Shown here: positions 35,842 through 45,846 of the stretch, in pieces
How the letters are laid out: each line of letters starts with the position of its first letter
Position numbering within the stretch: position 1 is the first letter of the stretch
Assembly: GCF_000019525.1 (NCBI RefSeq)
Contig: NC_010506.1
Coordinates: forward strand, 1,240,001 to 1,304,000
Direction: 5' to 3'
DNA length: 64,000 bases
DNA from: Shewanella woodyi ATCC 51908
Lineage (GTDB): Bacteria; Pseudomonadota; Gammaproteobacteria; Enterobacterales; Shewanellaceae
Made by a program: the position numbers and the translations under genes
Notes under the pieces: generated by a model
Seen by the model: only the letters and a program-made list of their open reading frames with translations
Told to the model about the DNA's origin: nothing
Database searches by the model: none

Positions 35842-36393
35842 ATGAAACTTTTTTTTGCCTCGGATATTCATGGCTGCTTTGAAAGCGCCCAGAAGATGAT
35901 TAAGGCGTTTGAACAAAGTGGCGCTCAGCACCTACTGCTACTTGGGGATATTCTCAATCACGGCCCAAGAAATGCCATACCTCAGGGGTATGCTCCCATG
36001 AAAGTGGTTGAGTTACTTAATTGTTATGCTGATAAGATTATTGCTGTGCGTGGTAACTGTGATAGTGAAGTGGACCAGATGCTGCTGAGCTTTCCTATGA
36101 TGGCTGACTATAACTGGGTGTTGCTTGGCGACGGTCGTCGACTCTTTTTAACTCATGGACATCTCTATCGCAGTGATAACTGCCCGCACCTGAGTGCAGG
36201 TGACATTATCGCATCGGGGCACACCCACCTACCAGTTGCTGAAAAACAGGGGGAGATAATCCTTTTTAACCCAGGCTCTGTCACAATCCCGAGAGGAGAG
36301 AATAAACCTAGCTACGGTTTGTTTGAAGATAATAGACTGAGCGTCATGAACTTTGATGGGGATGAGCTTAGCTTCTACAGTTTAGTTGGTTGA
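35842..36393 (+). CDS. yfcE: Metallophosphoesterase YfcE
   Basis: At 183 residues it is the same size as E. coli YfcE (184), a cytoplasmic Mn-dependent phosphodiesterase. Metal-site motifs in order: FASDIHGCFES, LLLGDILNHGPRN, AVRGNCDSEVD, LTHGHLY and IASGHTHLPV. It hydrolyses artificial phosphodiesters in E. coli; its natural substrate is unknown. It is divergent from the M1-like gene and ends in a clear terminator. Confidence 0.95.
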   Translation: MKLFFASDIHGCFESAQKMIKAFEQSGAQHLLLLGDILNHGPRNAIPQGYAPMKVVELLNCYADKIIAVRGNCDSEVDQMLLSFPMMADYNWVLLGDGRRLFLTHGHLYRSDNCPHLSAGDIIASGHTHLPVAEKQGEIILFNPGSVTIPRGENKPSYGLFEDNRLSVMNFDGDELSFYSLVG

Positions 36394-36400
36394 TATTTAA

Positions 36401-36429
36401 AAAAATGCCAACCCAAAGGTTGGCATTTT
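36401..36429. terminator. Terminator between convergent yfcE and lpoB
   Basis: AAAAATGCCAACC-caaa-GGTTGGCATTTT; A/T-runs on both sides. Confidence 0.92.
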
Positions 36430-36456
36430 CAAACTTATCTTAATGTTCTTATTCGC

Positions 36457-37050
36457 TTATAGACCAAGGAAAGACTTAGATCTTACCTTGCGGATCTCTT
36501 TTTCATCAGACCATTCAATTAGACCTGTTTCAAGATCCATCAGACGCATGGTCATCTTGTAGTACACATCTGTGGTGCTGCCATCTTGCTTAACTATGCT
36601 AGAAAGGTTGCCGTAGAGCATGTACTGTGCGCCGATTTGACGGCCAAAGTTGATGGCAGTAGAAGGGTCAACCATACCGGCATTATTTTGGTAATCCAGT
36701 TGTTTACGTACTGAATCAACTTTAGTCATGTCGATGAAGCGGAACTTACCAGAACGAAGTAGTTTATTGCTGATAGAGTCAGTGACAGACTCTGTATCGA
36801 TATGCTCAGAGGTCTTGTTCTTAATCTTGTCGACAAAGACGATAGGGCGATCGTTAGCCGTTATTACCATGACTGGTGGGAAGGTCAGCATACTATCAAC
36901 CATCTTAGATGTGATAGCTTGTAGATCGGTTGAACCAAAGTTTTCATTAACGGTTTCCACTTCTGTGGCATCCCCGTACTGAACTTTAGATTGGCAACCT
37001 GCTAGGCCAATCGCTGCTGCTAGCAGAAAAATTAGTTTGAAATGTTTCAT
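36457..37050 (-). CDS. lpoB: Outer-membrane lipoprotein LpoB, PBP1b activator
   Basis: A 197-residue lipoprotein: signal MKHFKLIFLLAAAIGLAGCQ with lipobox LAGC. The mature domain matches LpoB: SKMVDSMLTFPPV, IVFVDKIKNKTSEHIDTES, SGKFRFIDMTKVDSVRKQL, and GRQIGAQYMLYGNLSSIV. LpoB reaches through the peptidoglycan to activate the synthase PBP1b. ATG 37050 has a GGAA ribosome site; the reading from 37062 adds four residues. The COG3014-like lipoprotein gene lies 22 bases upstream on the same strand, so the two form an operon. Confidence 0.88.
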   Translation of the reverse strand: MKHFKLIFLLAAAIGLAGCQSKVQYGDATEVETVNENFGSTDLQAITSKMVDSMLTFPPVMVITANDRPIVFVDKIKNKTSEHIDTESVTDSISNKLLRSGKFRFIDMTKVDSVRKQLDYQNNAGMVDPSTAINFGRQIGAQYMLYGNLSSIVKQDGSTTDVYYKMTMRLMDLETGLIEWSDEKEIRKVRSKSFLGL

Positions 37051-37072
37051 AGTGAGTTCCATTAGATGTTGT

Positions 37073-38440
37073 TTAAATGATTATTGAATAAAAACGGGTG
37101 TAATTACCAGTGTCGATTACCCAAACCAGTGTTGTTCTTCCACTTTTTACCTCTACAGAGGCGGGAGAGGAGTTGTCCAATTGGACTGAATACTGGCCTT
37201 GATTAACGTAAGTTCGTGCTATTTGAGCCTGCTTAGGCAAGGTTAGCCAGCTACGTCTATCAGCTTGCTCAGTGACGACATTGAATATCTGCATGGCGAT
37301 GGAGCCGAAATCGGTTTCATTGTTACGCGCCTTAGATTCACTGCGTACACTTCTAGCCATCTCAGCTTTTGCATAGGCCCTCGCTGCTTGACGGACCAAA
37401 GCGGCAGGTAGCTCCTCTTTTAGAGCCGTGATGGCTAGCGCATCGATATTAGCGATAGGTGCAGCGGTTAAACGCTTATCTAAGCCTTTGATTTGCCCCT
37501 TAGCGACAGGGCGGGAGTTAAATGGGTAGGTCGCCAGAGACGCGGTTTGCCAACTACCATGGACTCGGAAAGGGACTGTTAAGCTCTGTTTTTCGTCAAC
37601 AAAGCCACGTTCAACCAAGATGATAACCTCTCCCTCACCCTTTTTCGGCTTGGCCGCTTTGCCCCAGCGCTTCTCAAACTCATCGGCTTGAGGCATAGAG
37701 AGCTGCTTTGCTAAGCGAACGAGATCTTTTTGCACGTAGGGATTATTGGGAGCGATTTGAGCTGCTTTACGGTAATCGATAAAGGCGTCATTGGGCTCCC
37801 CTAATATTTCGTGGAGCACCCCGGTGATGTAATAGCTGTAAGCATTTAAAAATGAGCTGGTGACGCTTCCTGCCGCTTGGCCCAGCTTGTTGACTTCTGC
37901 ATCAATGGTGCCATTGGCAATCGCTTGAACCGACTCATTGGATTTTTGGTATCTGCGCTGCTCAGAGCTTTGTAAGTTATTGCTGCGCCTAACTTCGACT
38001 AACGCTCCCTCTTTATCACCACTTAACAGGTAGTTGAGTGCCTGATACTGATGCAGCATCACTCTTTCATAACCTGGGCCGCGGTAGGGAATGACGTTAT
38101 CGTTGATAAATAGACTGCTGGCTGTGGCACCTAGATCTGATGCGCTCAGGGTCGCTTTGTCGTCAAACTCAAGGTAAGCAGCAACAGCTTGTTGGTAGTA
38201 GGCTTTACTGGCTTCAAAATCCCCAGCGATTTGAGCGACTCTGCCCGCTTCTTGGGCATAGAGCAGGCCATCGGCACCTGAGATATTATCAGCAACCTCA
38301 TCGGCACCCTTTATCGGATCATTGCTGTTTATCTGCGCTTTTACTGGCGCGATCTGAGAGGGGTAATTAATGAAGATACTGTTAAATGCGCAGCCTGTTA
38401 GCGATAAGCTGAGCAGTGGAATAAGTAGCCACTTCTTCAT
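37073..38440 (-). CDS. TPR-type lipoprotein of the COG3014 group, upstream of lpoB
   Basis: A 455-residue lipoprotein: signal MKKWLLIPLLSLSLTGCAFN with lipobox LTGC. The middle holds TPR-like helices (DFEASKAYYQQAVAAYLEF, PNDAFIDYRKAAQIAPNN). The C-terminal part is a beta-rich domain with EVIILVERGFVDEKQSLTVP. I recognise the group as COG3014, of unknown function. Its close linkage to lpoB (22-base gap) suggests a role in cell-wall synthesis or its regulation (inference from context). Confidence 0.8.
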   Translation of the reverse strand: MKKWLLIPLLSLSLTGCAFNSIFINYPSQIAPVKAQINSNDPIKGADEVADNISGADGLLYAQEAGRVAQIAGDFEASKAYYQQAVAAYLEFDDKATLSASDLGATASSLFINDNVIPYRGPGYERVMLHQYQALNYLLSGDKEGALVEVRRSNNLQSSEQRRYQKSNESVQAIANGTIDAEVNKLGQAAGSVTSSFLNAYSYYITGVLHEILGEPNDAFIDYRKAAQIAPNNPYVQKDLVRLAKQLSMPQADEFEKRWGKAAKPKKGEGEVIILVERGFVDEKQSLTVPFRVHGSWQTASLATYPFNSRPVAKGQIKGLDKRLTAAPIANIDALAITALKEELPAALVRQAARAYAKAEMARSVRSESKARNNETDFGSIAMQIFNVVTEQADRRSWLTLPKQAQIARTYVNQGQYSVQLDNSSPASVEVKSGRTTLVWVIDTGNYTRFYSIII

Positions 38441-38680
38441 CGTGTCGCCTCAATTTGACTTACCTGCTGCATATATATCCTTTTATATGGACTGTGTTGA
38501 ACACTATATCCTTTAAACCCAAGCTATCTCAAGGCATTGAAGCTGCACCTTGCCGTGGTTTGGGTATTGTATCCGTATAATAGATTCAAGTTAAAACGCA
38601 GCATCTAAACATAATTTAGCTGAATATCTGCTGACTCATTTATCAATTTTGTGAAATTAATTTGAGTCAGCAGTATCTAT

Positions 38681-38699
38681 TTATACTGATTGGTATTAA
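38681..38699. repeat. ATACCAAT-type palindromic motif, copy 4
   Basis: TTATACTGATTGGTATTAA. The slyX stop codon (38696-38698 on the minus strand) lies within it. Confidence 0.7.
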
Positions 38700-38908
38700 T
38701 AGTGTGGCGGTGGTGTCTCTTCAGCTTGAGTCGCCATATTACTCGGTTCTACACTTTGTAATTTGCTGATAAGAACGCGTAGTTGATGCTGCTGCTCTGC
38801 AAGTAGGTCATTGAGCTTGATCACTTGTTGATCAAGGACATCGATGGTGCTCTCCTGAAAAGCCAGTTTCATCTCAAGATCTTCGACTCGTTGTGCTAAT
38901 TGTTCCAT
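38696..38908 (-). CDS. slyX: SlyX family coiled-coil protein
   Basis: A 70-residue protein, nearly all coiled coil: [20 protein letters not shown] then [20 protein letters not shown], ending in a PPPHY tail typical of SlyX. Function unknown. The start at 38908 has AGAGGT seven bases upstream; the longer frame from 38938 overlaps the WD40 gene. The SD overlaps the region just after the WD40 stop codon (8-base gap), so the two genes are translationally close and surely co-transcribed. The downstream stop codon is supplied by a repeat motif. Confidence 0.92.
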   Translation of the reverse strand: MEQLAQRVEDLEMKLAFQESTIDVLDQQVIKLNDLLAEQQHQLRVLISKLQSVEPSNMATQAEETPPPHY

Positions 38909-38916
38909 TTTTACCT

Positions 38917-39876
38917 CTAATGGACAGGTACTGGCCAAGTTTCCACAAGGCCGTTACTACTGATACTAATGATCCTATCTGGATCTTTGTTTGCGACAGA
39001 GTATACAACGGCTCCCTTAATTTGGGCATGTTTGGTTCGCTGAACTTGCCATTTAGCCAGTTTTTCCCCTGTTTTAACCTGCCACACTATCAACTCTCTT
39101 GCAGGAGTGCCTGTAATTAGCTGCCTATCATCGCTGGAGAAGCGCGCCGCCGAGAAGTTCATCTTCCTTCGGTGGATATTTAATTGGCTTATCACCTCAC
39201 CGGTTGCGTTATCCATAATTTGAGCAACCTTAGTGCTATCACCGATAAAGGCATAGTTGCCACTGGCATTTAATTTAACCTTTATCACCCGGTTATCCAG
39301 TTGCCAATCCTGTATTGGTTGTCCACTTGATGGGTTCCAGAGGATGGCGTGCTTATCGTTAGAGCCTGTTAGTGCCAACCCCCCATCGGAGGAGAGGGAG
39401 ACGCTATTGACCTTCTCGCTGTGTCCTAGAAATTTAATCAGTGTGCGGCTATTGGGTCTAAGAGACATCACGCTGCCATCATTTAAGCCGATAAGTAGCG
39501 CCCCATTGTTGGCTACATCGACACTTTGACCGCTAGAGGGGAGTGACCACCAACCCAGAGAGTGGCCATCAGAGATACGCCATAGGCCGACAGAGTCACG
39601 GCTGAGTGAAGCTGCATAGGCTTGATTTTCTGAGATAGCAGTATCGAAAACACTGGCGCCAGCTTCACCGTGCCGCCAGGTAAATAGTTGTGTTTGCTTG
39701 TGAAGATCCCAAAGTTGTAGCCCGTTATTAGCGGTACTGACTAGCGCGAGATCCCCTTGTGAGGATAGGCTGGCATCATAGCTAGGCTCGAAGATTAACT
39801 CTTGAGTATCCAGTGCTTGTGGTTGGCAAGCAGATAGAAGCAAAGTGTAAAAAATAACCAAAAAGATTTTTTTCAT
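38917..39876 (-). CDS. WD40-repeat lipoprotein
   Basis: A 319-residue lipoprotein: signal [18 protein letters not shown] with lipobox LSAC. The mature part is a WD40 propeller: [80 protein letters not shown] and [20 protein letters not shown]. Such propellers bind proteins; no enzyme motif is seen. It forms an operon with slyX and is divergent from fkpA. This gene order is one I associate with Shewanella. Confidence 0.9.
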   Translation of the reverse strand: MKKIFLVIFYTLLLSACQPQALDTQELIFEPSYDASLSSQGDLALVSTANNGLQLWDLHKQTQLFTWRHGEAGASVFDTAISENQAYAASLSRDSVGLWRISDGHSLGWWSLPSSGQSVDVANNGALLIGLNDGSVMSLRPNSRTLIKFLGHSEKVNSVSLSSDGGLALTGSNDKHAILWNPSSGQPIQDWQLDNRVIKVKLNASGNYAFIGDSTKVAQIMDNATGEVISQLNIHRRKMNFSAARFSSDDRQLITGTPARELIVWQVKTGEKLAKWQVQRTKHAQIKGAVVYSVANKDPDRIISISSNGLVETWPVPVH

Positions 39877-40041
39877 GAACTTGCTCCAAAAGTTGTTGTC
39901 TCTAGGTCAAGTGAAATTACATTATCATCTGAAAATGAAACTTGAGTAATGTAATTGGAATATCATATTTAACTAGTATAAAGTGGTTCGCCTAATAGAG
40001 TAAGGTTATTGTAACTACAAGAAGATGCTGAGGAAGCTTTA

Positions 40042-40821
40042 ATGAAATCAATTTATAAAATCTCACTGGTTGCGTTGGCCGTTATTGGTCTGTCAGCTTG
40101 TAATCAAGAACAAAAAACAACTGAAACTGCTGCCAATGTTGAATTGAAAACAGAAGCACAGAAACAAGCCTACAGCGTTGGCGCATCTATTGGTAAGTAT
40201 ATGTCAGGTCACATCAAGGAGCAGGAAGAGTTAGGTTTACCTGTTGACCGTAGTCTTATCATCACAGGTTTTAGCAATGGCTTGAACGACGAGCTTAAGC
40301 TAACCGAAGAGGAGATGCAGACTGTACTTCAGACTCTTGATGAGAAGTTAAATGAGAAGCGTCAAGCTCAAGCGACTGCTTTAGCTGAGAAAGCGGCTGC
40401 TGATAGCGCTGCATTCCTAGAGACAAATAAAGCCAAAGAGGGTGTTGTCACTACTGAATCTGGCCTTCAGTACGAAGTATTGACTCCAGGTACAGGTGAG
40501 AAGCCAAAGGCTGAAGATACTGTTCAGGTACACTATGTTGGTACATTAACTGACGGTACTGAATTTGATAGTTCAGTTGCTCGTGGCGAGCCAGCTAAGT
40601 TCCCACTAAATCGTGTTATCCCAGGTTGGACTGAAGGTGTTCAGTTGATGCCAGTTGGTGCTAAGTACAAGTTCGTTATCCCTGCAGAGCTTGCTTATGG
40701 CGATCGTGATACAGGTACTATCCCTGCTAACTCAACGCTAGTGTTTGAGGTTGAACTGCTCTCTATTGAAGAAGCACCAGCTCCTACTGCAGAAGCAGCA
40801 CCAGAAGCTCACGCACACTAA
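40042..40821 (+). CDS. fkpA: FKBP-type peptidyl-prolyl isomerase (FkpA-like), lipoprotein signal
   Basis: A 259-residue chaperone/isomerase. The signal [20 protein letters not shown] ends in lipobox LSAC, so it may be lipid-anchored rather than free in the periplasm like E. coli FkpA. An N-terminal helical dimerisation domain (about 35-130, [17 protein letters not shown]) precedes the FKBP domain: [37 protein letters not shown], and [14 protein letters not shown] low-complexity Ala/Pro/His tail ends the chain. It assists folding of exported proteins. A strong terminator follows. Confidence 0.94.
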   Translation: MKSIYKISLVALAVIGLSACNQEQKTTETAANVELKTEAQKQAYSVGASIGKYMSGHIKEQEELGLPVDRSLIITGFSNGLNDELKLTEEEMQTVLQTLDEKLNEKRQAQATALAEKAAADSAAFLETNKAKEGVVTTESGLQYEVLTPGTGEKPKAEDTVQVHYVGTLTDGTEFDSSVARGEPAKFPLNRVIPGWTEGVQLMPVGAKYKFVIPAELAYGDRDTGTIPANSTLVFEVELLSIEEAPAPTAEAAPEAHAH

Positions 40822-40841
40822 TACATCATTTGTGTGAATTT

Positions 40842-40866
40842 AAAGGACGCTAAGGCGTCCTTTTTT
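40842..40866 (+). terminator. Intrinsic terminator after fkpA
   Basis: AAAGGACGC-taag-GCGTCCTTTTTT. Confidence 0.94.
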
Positions 40867-41091
40867 ATGTCTGTTCATTAATGGACACTCTAAAGGTCCA
40901 TGTCAGCAATAATTGGTCTTGTATCTGATTTTAATCCGTTTCTTTTTATTGCTCCTACCTAACCGTGATTCTACTTACCGAGCGACTTACTGAGCTATTT
41001 GCTGAACGACTTACTGACGCCGGCTTTTAGTTACCCATCCCACCCGCTATTGAGTTAAAATTAGCTTAGAGATATATAAGGTAAAAAATTT

Positions 41092-41466
41092 ATGGAATAT
41101 GAATTTCGACGTAATACCTTAACGGGCACTGTGATGGCCAATTTCAGTATGGATCATGAAGCGTTAGGCTTTTGGTTTGCTGAGGAGCTAGGGGAGTGTG
41201 CTGAAAAGTATAATGAGATCTGTCAGGTTGCCGCTAAGCTGCAGTCAAATCAGCTAATACACTGGCGTATGGTGGGTAAAGCTCTCTCTTTGGAGCTAGA
41301 TGCTGAGCAGGCGAGGATCTTTGCTAATGAGCTGGAAAATGGCGAAGAGTTTGAGCTTGAAGATGCCATGTCTCTCTATGATGGTGAGTCAGAAGCCTAC
41401 TGCGGTCTAGAAGATTTTCAGGCAGCACTTGAAAGCTGGCATGCTTTCTTAACTGAAACTCATTAA
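41092..41466 (+). CDS. yacL: YacL family (UPF0231) protein
   Basis: A 124-residue acidic cytoplasmic protein matching YacL/UPF0231: MEYEFRRNTLTGTVMANFSM, GFWFAEELGECAEKYNEI and the C-terminal SEAYCGLEDFQAALESWHAF. No function is known for the family. It lies between fkpA and the narQP operon with its own gap upstream (about 270 bases). Confidence 0.93.
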   Translation: MEYEFRRNTLTGTVMANFSMDHEALGFWFAEELGECAEKYNEICQVAAKLQSNQLIHWRMVGKALSLELDAEQARIFANELENGEEFELEDAMSLYDGESEAYCGLEDFQAALESWHAFLTETH

Positions 41467-41483
41467 CTGATTAATAAAATGAA

Positions 41484-41506
41484 AAAGGCAGCGACTCGCT
41501 GCCTTT
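41484..41506. terminator. Terminator between convergent yacL and narP
   Basis: AAAGGCAGCG-act-CGCTGCCTTT perfect stem with A- and T-rich flanks. Confidence 0.85.
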
Positions 41507-41527
41507 ATACCATGTGCTATGTTTCAT

Positions 41528-42157
41528 TTACTGATTTAGGTAACGAACTGCCATCTCGGTTCTTGATTTGGCATGACCTTTTCTCAATAGATTTTTCACA
41601 TGCACTTTTACTGTCCCTTCGCTAATGTGCAGTAGCTCAGAGATCATTCTGTTGCTCTTCCCTTCGGCAACCTGTTCTAAGATCTGTAGCTCTCTAGGAG
41701 TTAAGTTACTGAGCCAGTCATCCTCATCGGCGGCATCTTTAAGTTCATAAAGATACTCCTCAACAGATTCACTGATCACTCTATGTCCCTGCATGGCATT
41801 TTTGAGCTTTTCAAGTAGTAAGTCTGGCTCCGTGTCTTTCAACAGGTAACCATCGGCACCAGCACGAATAATACGAATAACATCTTGTTTGGCATCAGAA
41901 ACCGTTAAGATCACGATACGTGATGTCACCCCTTCTTGGCGTAATGCATTTAGAGTGTCTAATCCTGTCATCCCTTTCATATTTAGATCTAACAGAATGA
42001 TATCTGGCTCATTGTCTTCAATGGCTGATAAGGCATCTAGGCCGCTACCTGCTTCACCAAAAAGAGTAAAATCTGAATCTGAAGTAATTAATTGGCAGAT
42101 CCCACGGCGTAATAGTGGATGATCATCGACAACGAGAACTGAATATGGCTTCCCCAT
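41528..42157 (-). CDS. narP: Response regulator NarP, NarL/LuxR family
   Basis: A 209-residue regulator. The receiver domain has SVLVVDDHPLLRRGI and the phospho-acceptor Asp in DIILLDLNMKGMTGLDTL. The C-terminal helix-turn-helix reads NLTPRELQILEQVAEGKSNR and ISEGTVKVHVKNLLRKGHAK. With NarQ beside it and nrfA beyond, NarP is the natural name; it responds to nitrate/nitrite. ATG 42157 (MGKPYSV) has AAGGAG 11 bases upstream; the frame can start at 42187. It lies 12-42 bases after narQ, in one operon. Confidence 0.92.
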   Translation of the reverse strand: MGKPYSVLVVDDHPLLRRGICQLITSDSDFTLFGEAGSGLDALSAIEDNEPDIILLDLNMKGMTGLDTLNALRQEGVTSRIVILTVSDAKQDVIRIIRAGADGYLLKDTEPDLLLEKLKNAMQGHRVISESVEEYLYELKDAADEDDWLSNLTPRELQILEQVAEGKSNRMISELLHISEGTVKVHVKNLLRKGHAKSRTEMAVRYLNQ

Positions 42158-42199
42158 TTTTGTACCGACTCCTTGAGGTGTAAACATCTTAGACTTAAT

Positions 42200-43903
42200 T
42201 TATTGAACAGGTTTTTGCTGAGGTGGAAAAGTGAGCGTCACTGTTGTTCCTCCATCAGGGTTACTGCCAAACTCTACTATACCTGATAAGCGGCTCGCAC
42301 GCTCATGCATAATGCCTATGCCAAAGTGTTGATCGCGCTCTTTGAGTTGTTCTATACCTACGCCATCATCGCTGATAGAGATGGTGACATGGGTATCAGA
42401 GCTTTTAAAACATTTGATCTTTATGTGTTGAGCCTGTGCATGCTTTATCGCATTGAGTGTCGCTTCTCGGGTCAACTGTAACACGTGTATATGCTGATGC
42501 GCGCCTAATAGTTGCAGCGGTAGCTTGTAGTCCAGTGAGATAGATATTTTTGACTGACTTCTTAGCTGATCTAACATCACCTCAATAGCATGGTTCAGGT
42601 TAGGGTCGTTAATGGTGAGCCTAAAGGTAGAAAGAAGCTCTCTTAATTGCACATAGGCGGTGTTTACCCCCTCATTTATCTCTGCAATCTGTCCCTCTAC
42701 TTGAGGGCTTCTACATGCGGTGTCTAACCCCTTAGAGAGCAGATTTACCTGTATTTTTAAAAATGAGAGAATTTGACCTAGCGAGTCATGTAGCTCTCTG
42801 GCAATAACGCCACGCTCCTCCATTAGTGCTAACTGTTGCTTCTGCTCGCCAGCATTAAAGATAACAATAGAGCGGGCCAGCATAATGGCAAAATTATCAA
42901 ATAAAGGATGATTTGGCGTACTTGAGATCACCTCAAGGTAGCCCAGTTCGTAGTCTTCAAACTTCAATGGGTAGTGAATTTGATTCCCACTTGCCAGCGG
43001 CCAGCCATTATCGGCTTCAATCACTTGCTTACTTTCCTGATCTTGTGAAATAACCAGACGTAAGAAGGTATGAGGTTCATGTTTACTGAGCTGGTTTAAC
43101 GCTTTTTTCAGGGTTTTAATGTCTAAGGTGCCTGAGTGCAACATGACTAGATTGTCGTAAAGTAGCGTTAGTTCATTGTTGGCTCGAGTTAATGCATGAG
43201 TCTTCTCCTCTACTTGGGATTCGAGGTTGCGATAAAGGGTAGAGAGCTCCTTTGCGGTGCTGTCGAGTGCATCACTTAATGAGCTGAGTTCGATATACTC
43301 AGTTTTAGGCATCCGAACATCAAAGTCCCCTTTAGATATGGTGTTGGCGGACTCCATTAACTGCTTCAATGGCGTAACCACTTTTTTCTTGGTAAAGCGA
43401 ACGGCTAAAAATGCAATAAATAGCATTAACCCCAACCCAAAAATCTGACTTGTAGCTAGAATTTTTAGCTTAAAGGCTGCATGAAGCTCAGTTTCAAGCA
43501 CCAGGAGATCTATAGTATCAACAAAGTCTTTAAGCGAGGCGGCATAAAGGCGTGAATTTTCATCTTCAATGTAGGATTTCATCACCTTCCACTTCTGAAC
43601 CACTAATCGATATTGATCTTCCAACTCTTGGGGACTATACCAGACAACAGAGCGCTTTAGTGCTTCAGAATAAAGGGTATTTTCAAACTCCTTTATCTTA
43701 CCTTCAGACTCTTCACTCCCTGAATTAGCGTAAAACATTAAACGATAACTTTGCATTCGTAAGGAGCCAGATGCGTTGATGGCGCGAGCATCGCCTAAGC
43801 TATAGGTCAGGTTGATAATCGCAAAGGTTGCTAAACCACTGGATAATAAAATTAACGTTAACATTAGACCTAAAATGGTGGATGTTAGACTACCGTTTTT
43901 CAT
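42200..43903 (-). CDS. narQ: Nitrate/nitrite sensor histidine kinase NarQ
   Basis: A 567-residue inner-membrane kinase, E. coli NarQ length. The periplasmic ligand motif (P-box) is DARAINASGSLRMQSYRL between two membrane helices. A HAMP domain (VTPLKQLMESANTI), a Cys-poor signalling helix and a GAF-like segment follow. The HisKA_3 box is ERGVIARELHDSLGQILSFL and the ATPase G box is ISDDGVGIEQ. It senses nitrate/nitrite and phosphorylates NarP. The start is ATG 43903; a GTG at 43918 is possible. It is divergent from nrfA. Confidence 0.94.
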   Translation of the reverse strand: MKNGSLTSTILGLMLTLILLSSGLATFAIINLTYSLGDARAINASGSLRMQSYRLMFYANSGSEESEGKIKEFENTLYSEALKRSVVWYSPQELEDQYRLVVQKWKVMKSYIEDENSRLYAASLKDFVDTIDLLVLETELHAAFKLKILATSQIFGLGLMLFIAFLAVRFTKKKVVTPLKQLMESANTISKGDFDVRMPKTEYIELSSLSDALDSTAKELSTLYRNLESQVEEKTHALTRANNELTLLYDNLVMLHSGTLDIKTLKKALNQLSKHEPHTFLRLVISQDQESKQVIEADNGWPLASGNQIHYPLKFEDYELGYLEVISSTPNHPLFDNFAIMLARSIVIFNAGEQKQQLALMEERGVIARELHDSLGQILSFLKIQVNLLSKGLDTACRSPQVEGQIAEINEGVNTAYVQLRELLSTFRLTINDPNLNHAIEVMLDQLRSQSKISISLDYKLPLQLLGAHQHIHVLQLTREATLNAIKHAQAQHIKIKCFKSSDTHVTISISDDGVGIEQLKERDQHFGIGIMHERASRLSGIVEFGSNPDGGTTVTLTFPPQQKPVQ

Positions 43904-43996
43904 TATATAAAAACTCACTAAATTAGAATGATTAAGCTAAAAATTGAAGGTGATTAATTTAGTTAACCCTTTAGTAAGTTAACAAAAATGCAAAAA

Positions 43997-44085
43997 TGTG
44001 AGCAACAACACGTTTACATGTTGATCTACCGCAAACTTTATCTCGGATACCTCATAAGGGGTATATTTTTCCTCTAACTAAGAGG
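43997..44085 (+). promoter_or_regulatory. nrfA/narQ control region with NarP-type and CRP/FNR-type sites
   Basis: TACCTCA-ta-AGGGGTA (44048-44063) fits the 7-2-7 NarL/NarP arrangement with one mismatch to TACYYMT. TGTGA-n6-ACACG (43997-44012) resembles a CRP site (8 of 10), and TTGAT-n4-CGCAA (44021-44034) a weak FNR/EtrA site. A CCTCT-aacta-AGAGG hairpin follows at 44071-44085. All lie in the 244-base divergent gap, so NarP may act on both nrfA and its own operon. Confidence 0.6.
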
Positions 44086-44147
44086 CTAACTTTGGCCTTG
44101 GAGATGTTGTGGTTATTAAGATTACTATAAAGTAACACGGAGATGAG

Positions 44148-45548
44148 ATGGTGAGAATATTAACTAAAAAATCCTTTGCACTGAGTGCATTGGTCGCAGC
44201 AAGCCTAATGGCTTCTGGTGCGATGGCAAGTGATAAAACTGAGCCACGTAATGAGCAATATAAAGATAAGTTCTCTAAGCAATACAATAGCTGGCATGAG
44301 ACTTCAGAAAGTGTAGAGATCACCGACGCACTTGAGCAAGATCCTAACCTAGTTATTCTTTGGGCCGGTTACGGTTTTGCTAAAGACTATAACAAGGCTC
44401 GTGGTCATATGTATGCGGTGACTGATTTACGCAATACACTGCGTACAGGTGCACCTAAGAAAGATACCGATGGGCCTATGCCTATGGCGTGTTGGTCTTG
44501 TAAAAGTCCAGATGTACCTCGCATGATCGAAGAGCAAGGTGAAGATGGTTACTTCTCTGGAAAGTGGTACAAAGGCGGAGCAGAGATCGTCAACACTATC
44601 GGTTGTAGTGATTGTCACGAAAAAGGTAAGTCTAAGCTACGTATCTCTCGTCCATTCGCAGAGCGCGGCATGGAAGCGATTGGTACACCATTTGATAAAG
44701 CATCTCGTAAAGATAAGCAGTCTATGGTGTGTGGCCAGTGTCACGTAGAGTACTACTTCGAGAAGACTGCCGATAAGAAAGGTTTTGTTAAGTTCCCATG
44801 GGACAAGGGCACCACTGTTGAAGATATGGAAGCATACTATGATGCTATCGATTTCGCAGACTGGACTCACAAAGTCTCTAAAACACCAATGTTGAAAGCT
44901 CAACACCCAGGCTATGAAACTTGGCAGCTAGGTATGCACGGTAAGAACAACGTAAGCTGTACTGACTGTCACATGCCTAAGGTTAAGAACGCTGAAGGTC
45001 GTAAGTTCACCGATCATAAAGTGGGTAACCCATTCGATCGTTTCGAAGAGACCTGTGGTAATTGTCATGATCAAAGCAAAGAGTTCATGGTTAACCTAGA
45101 TAAAGAGCGTAAAGCTAAGGTGAAAGAGATTCAGCTTAGAGCTGAAAACCAGCTAGTTAAGGCACACTTCGAAGCAGGCGCTGCTTGGAAAGCGGGTGCT
45201 ACCGAAGCTGAAATGAAGCCTATCCTAACCGATATCCGTCATGCTCAATGGCGCTGGGATTATGCAATCGCCTCTCACGGTGTTGCCTCTCACGCTCCTG
45301 ATGAAGCACTACGTGTACTAGGTACAGCGGTAGATAAAGCGGCTGATGCTCGCGTTAAGCTAGCTCAACTACTTGCTAAGAAAGGTGTACCACAGCCAAT
45401 CGCTCTTCCAGATATCTCTACTAAAGCGAAAGCACAAGCGGCTCTAGGTATGGATATGAAGAAGATGAATGCTGATAAGGAAGAGTTCAAGAAGACTGTA
45501 CTTCCTAAGTGGGATGCTGAAGCTAAAAAGCGTGAAGCAACTTACTAA
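44148..45548 (+). CDS. nrfA: Ammonia-forming nitrite reductase, pentaheme cytochrome c552
   Basis: Reduces nitrite to ammonium with six electrons in the periplasm. It has 466 residues with a signal peptide ending at GAMA/SDK (about 27). The active-site heme has the special motif CWSCK (115-119). The four other hemes have CSDCH (153-157), CGQCH (195-199), CTDCH (271-275) and CGNCH (303-307). GGAG lies six bases before the start. No nrfB, nrfC, nrfD or nrfEFG genes are here; in Shewanella, NrfA is known to get electrons from the quinol dehydrogenase CymA, which fits a lone gene. It sits divergent to narQP, its likely regulator, and ends in a strong terminator. Confidence 0.98.
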   Translation: MVRILTKKSFALSALVAASLMASGAMASDKTEPRNEQYKDKFSKQYNSWHETSESVEITDALEQDPNLVILWAGYGFAKDYNKARGHMYAVTDLRNTLRTGAPKKDTDGPMPMACWSCKSPDVPRMIEEQGEDGYFSGKWYKGGAEIVNTIGCSDCHEKGKSKLRISRPFAERGMEAIGTPFDKASRKDKQSMVCGQCHVEYYFEKTADKKGFVKFPWDKGTTVEDMEAYYDAIDFADWTHKVSKTPMLKAQHPGYETWQLGMHGKNNVSCTDCHMPKVKNAEGRKFTDHKVGNPFDRFEETCGNCHDQSKEFMVNLDKERKAKVKEIQLRAENQLVKAHFEAGAAWKAGATEAEMKPILTDIRHAQWRWDYAIASHGVASHAPDEALRVLGTAVDKAADARVKLAQLLAKKGVPQPIALPDISTKAKAQAALGMDMKKMNADKEEFKKTVLPKWDAEAKKREATY

Positions 45549-45597
45549 GCGATAAGCTTGAACTTGTACTGTACAAGTTAACAAAACCTGCATAGAT

Positions 45598-45629
45598 AAA
45601 GCCCTCTTTTCCCAAAGAGGGCTTTTTTT
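45598..45629 (+). terminator. Intrinsic terminator after nrfA
   Basis: AAAGCCCTCTTT-tccc-AAAGAGGGCTTTTTTT: perfect 12-bp stem plus T-run. Confidence 0.95.
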
Positions 45630-45846
45630 CATCCTTCGAATGAAGGTTGATTACATTTTGAATTGTGCTAAATAAATCACAAATAACTAAACTCTGGCTT
45701 TCAACACTAGAGTTGCTCACAGAATGTGCTGTTCGTTTTTTAAGTTATTGAATATAAGGTGAATAAGAGTTACTTTGTCAATATGAAACAACTTTGCTGT
45801 ATATTCTTTTTCGGAATTAAGTCTAATATACTGTTAAGCATCAATC

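Noticed and set aside
35695..35931. 78-codon minus-strand ORF overlapping the yfcE start
   Set aside because: It runs through the M1-like/yfcE divergent promoter and into yfcE; no domain or ribosome site.
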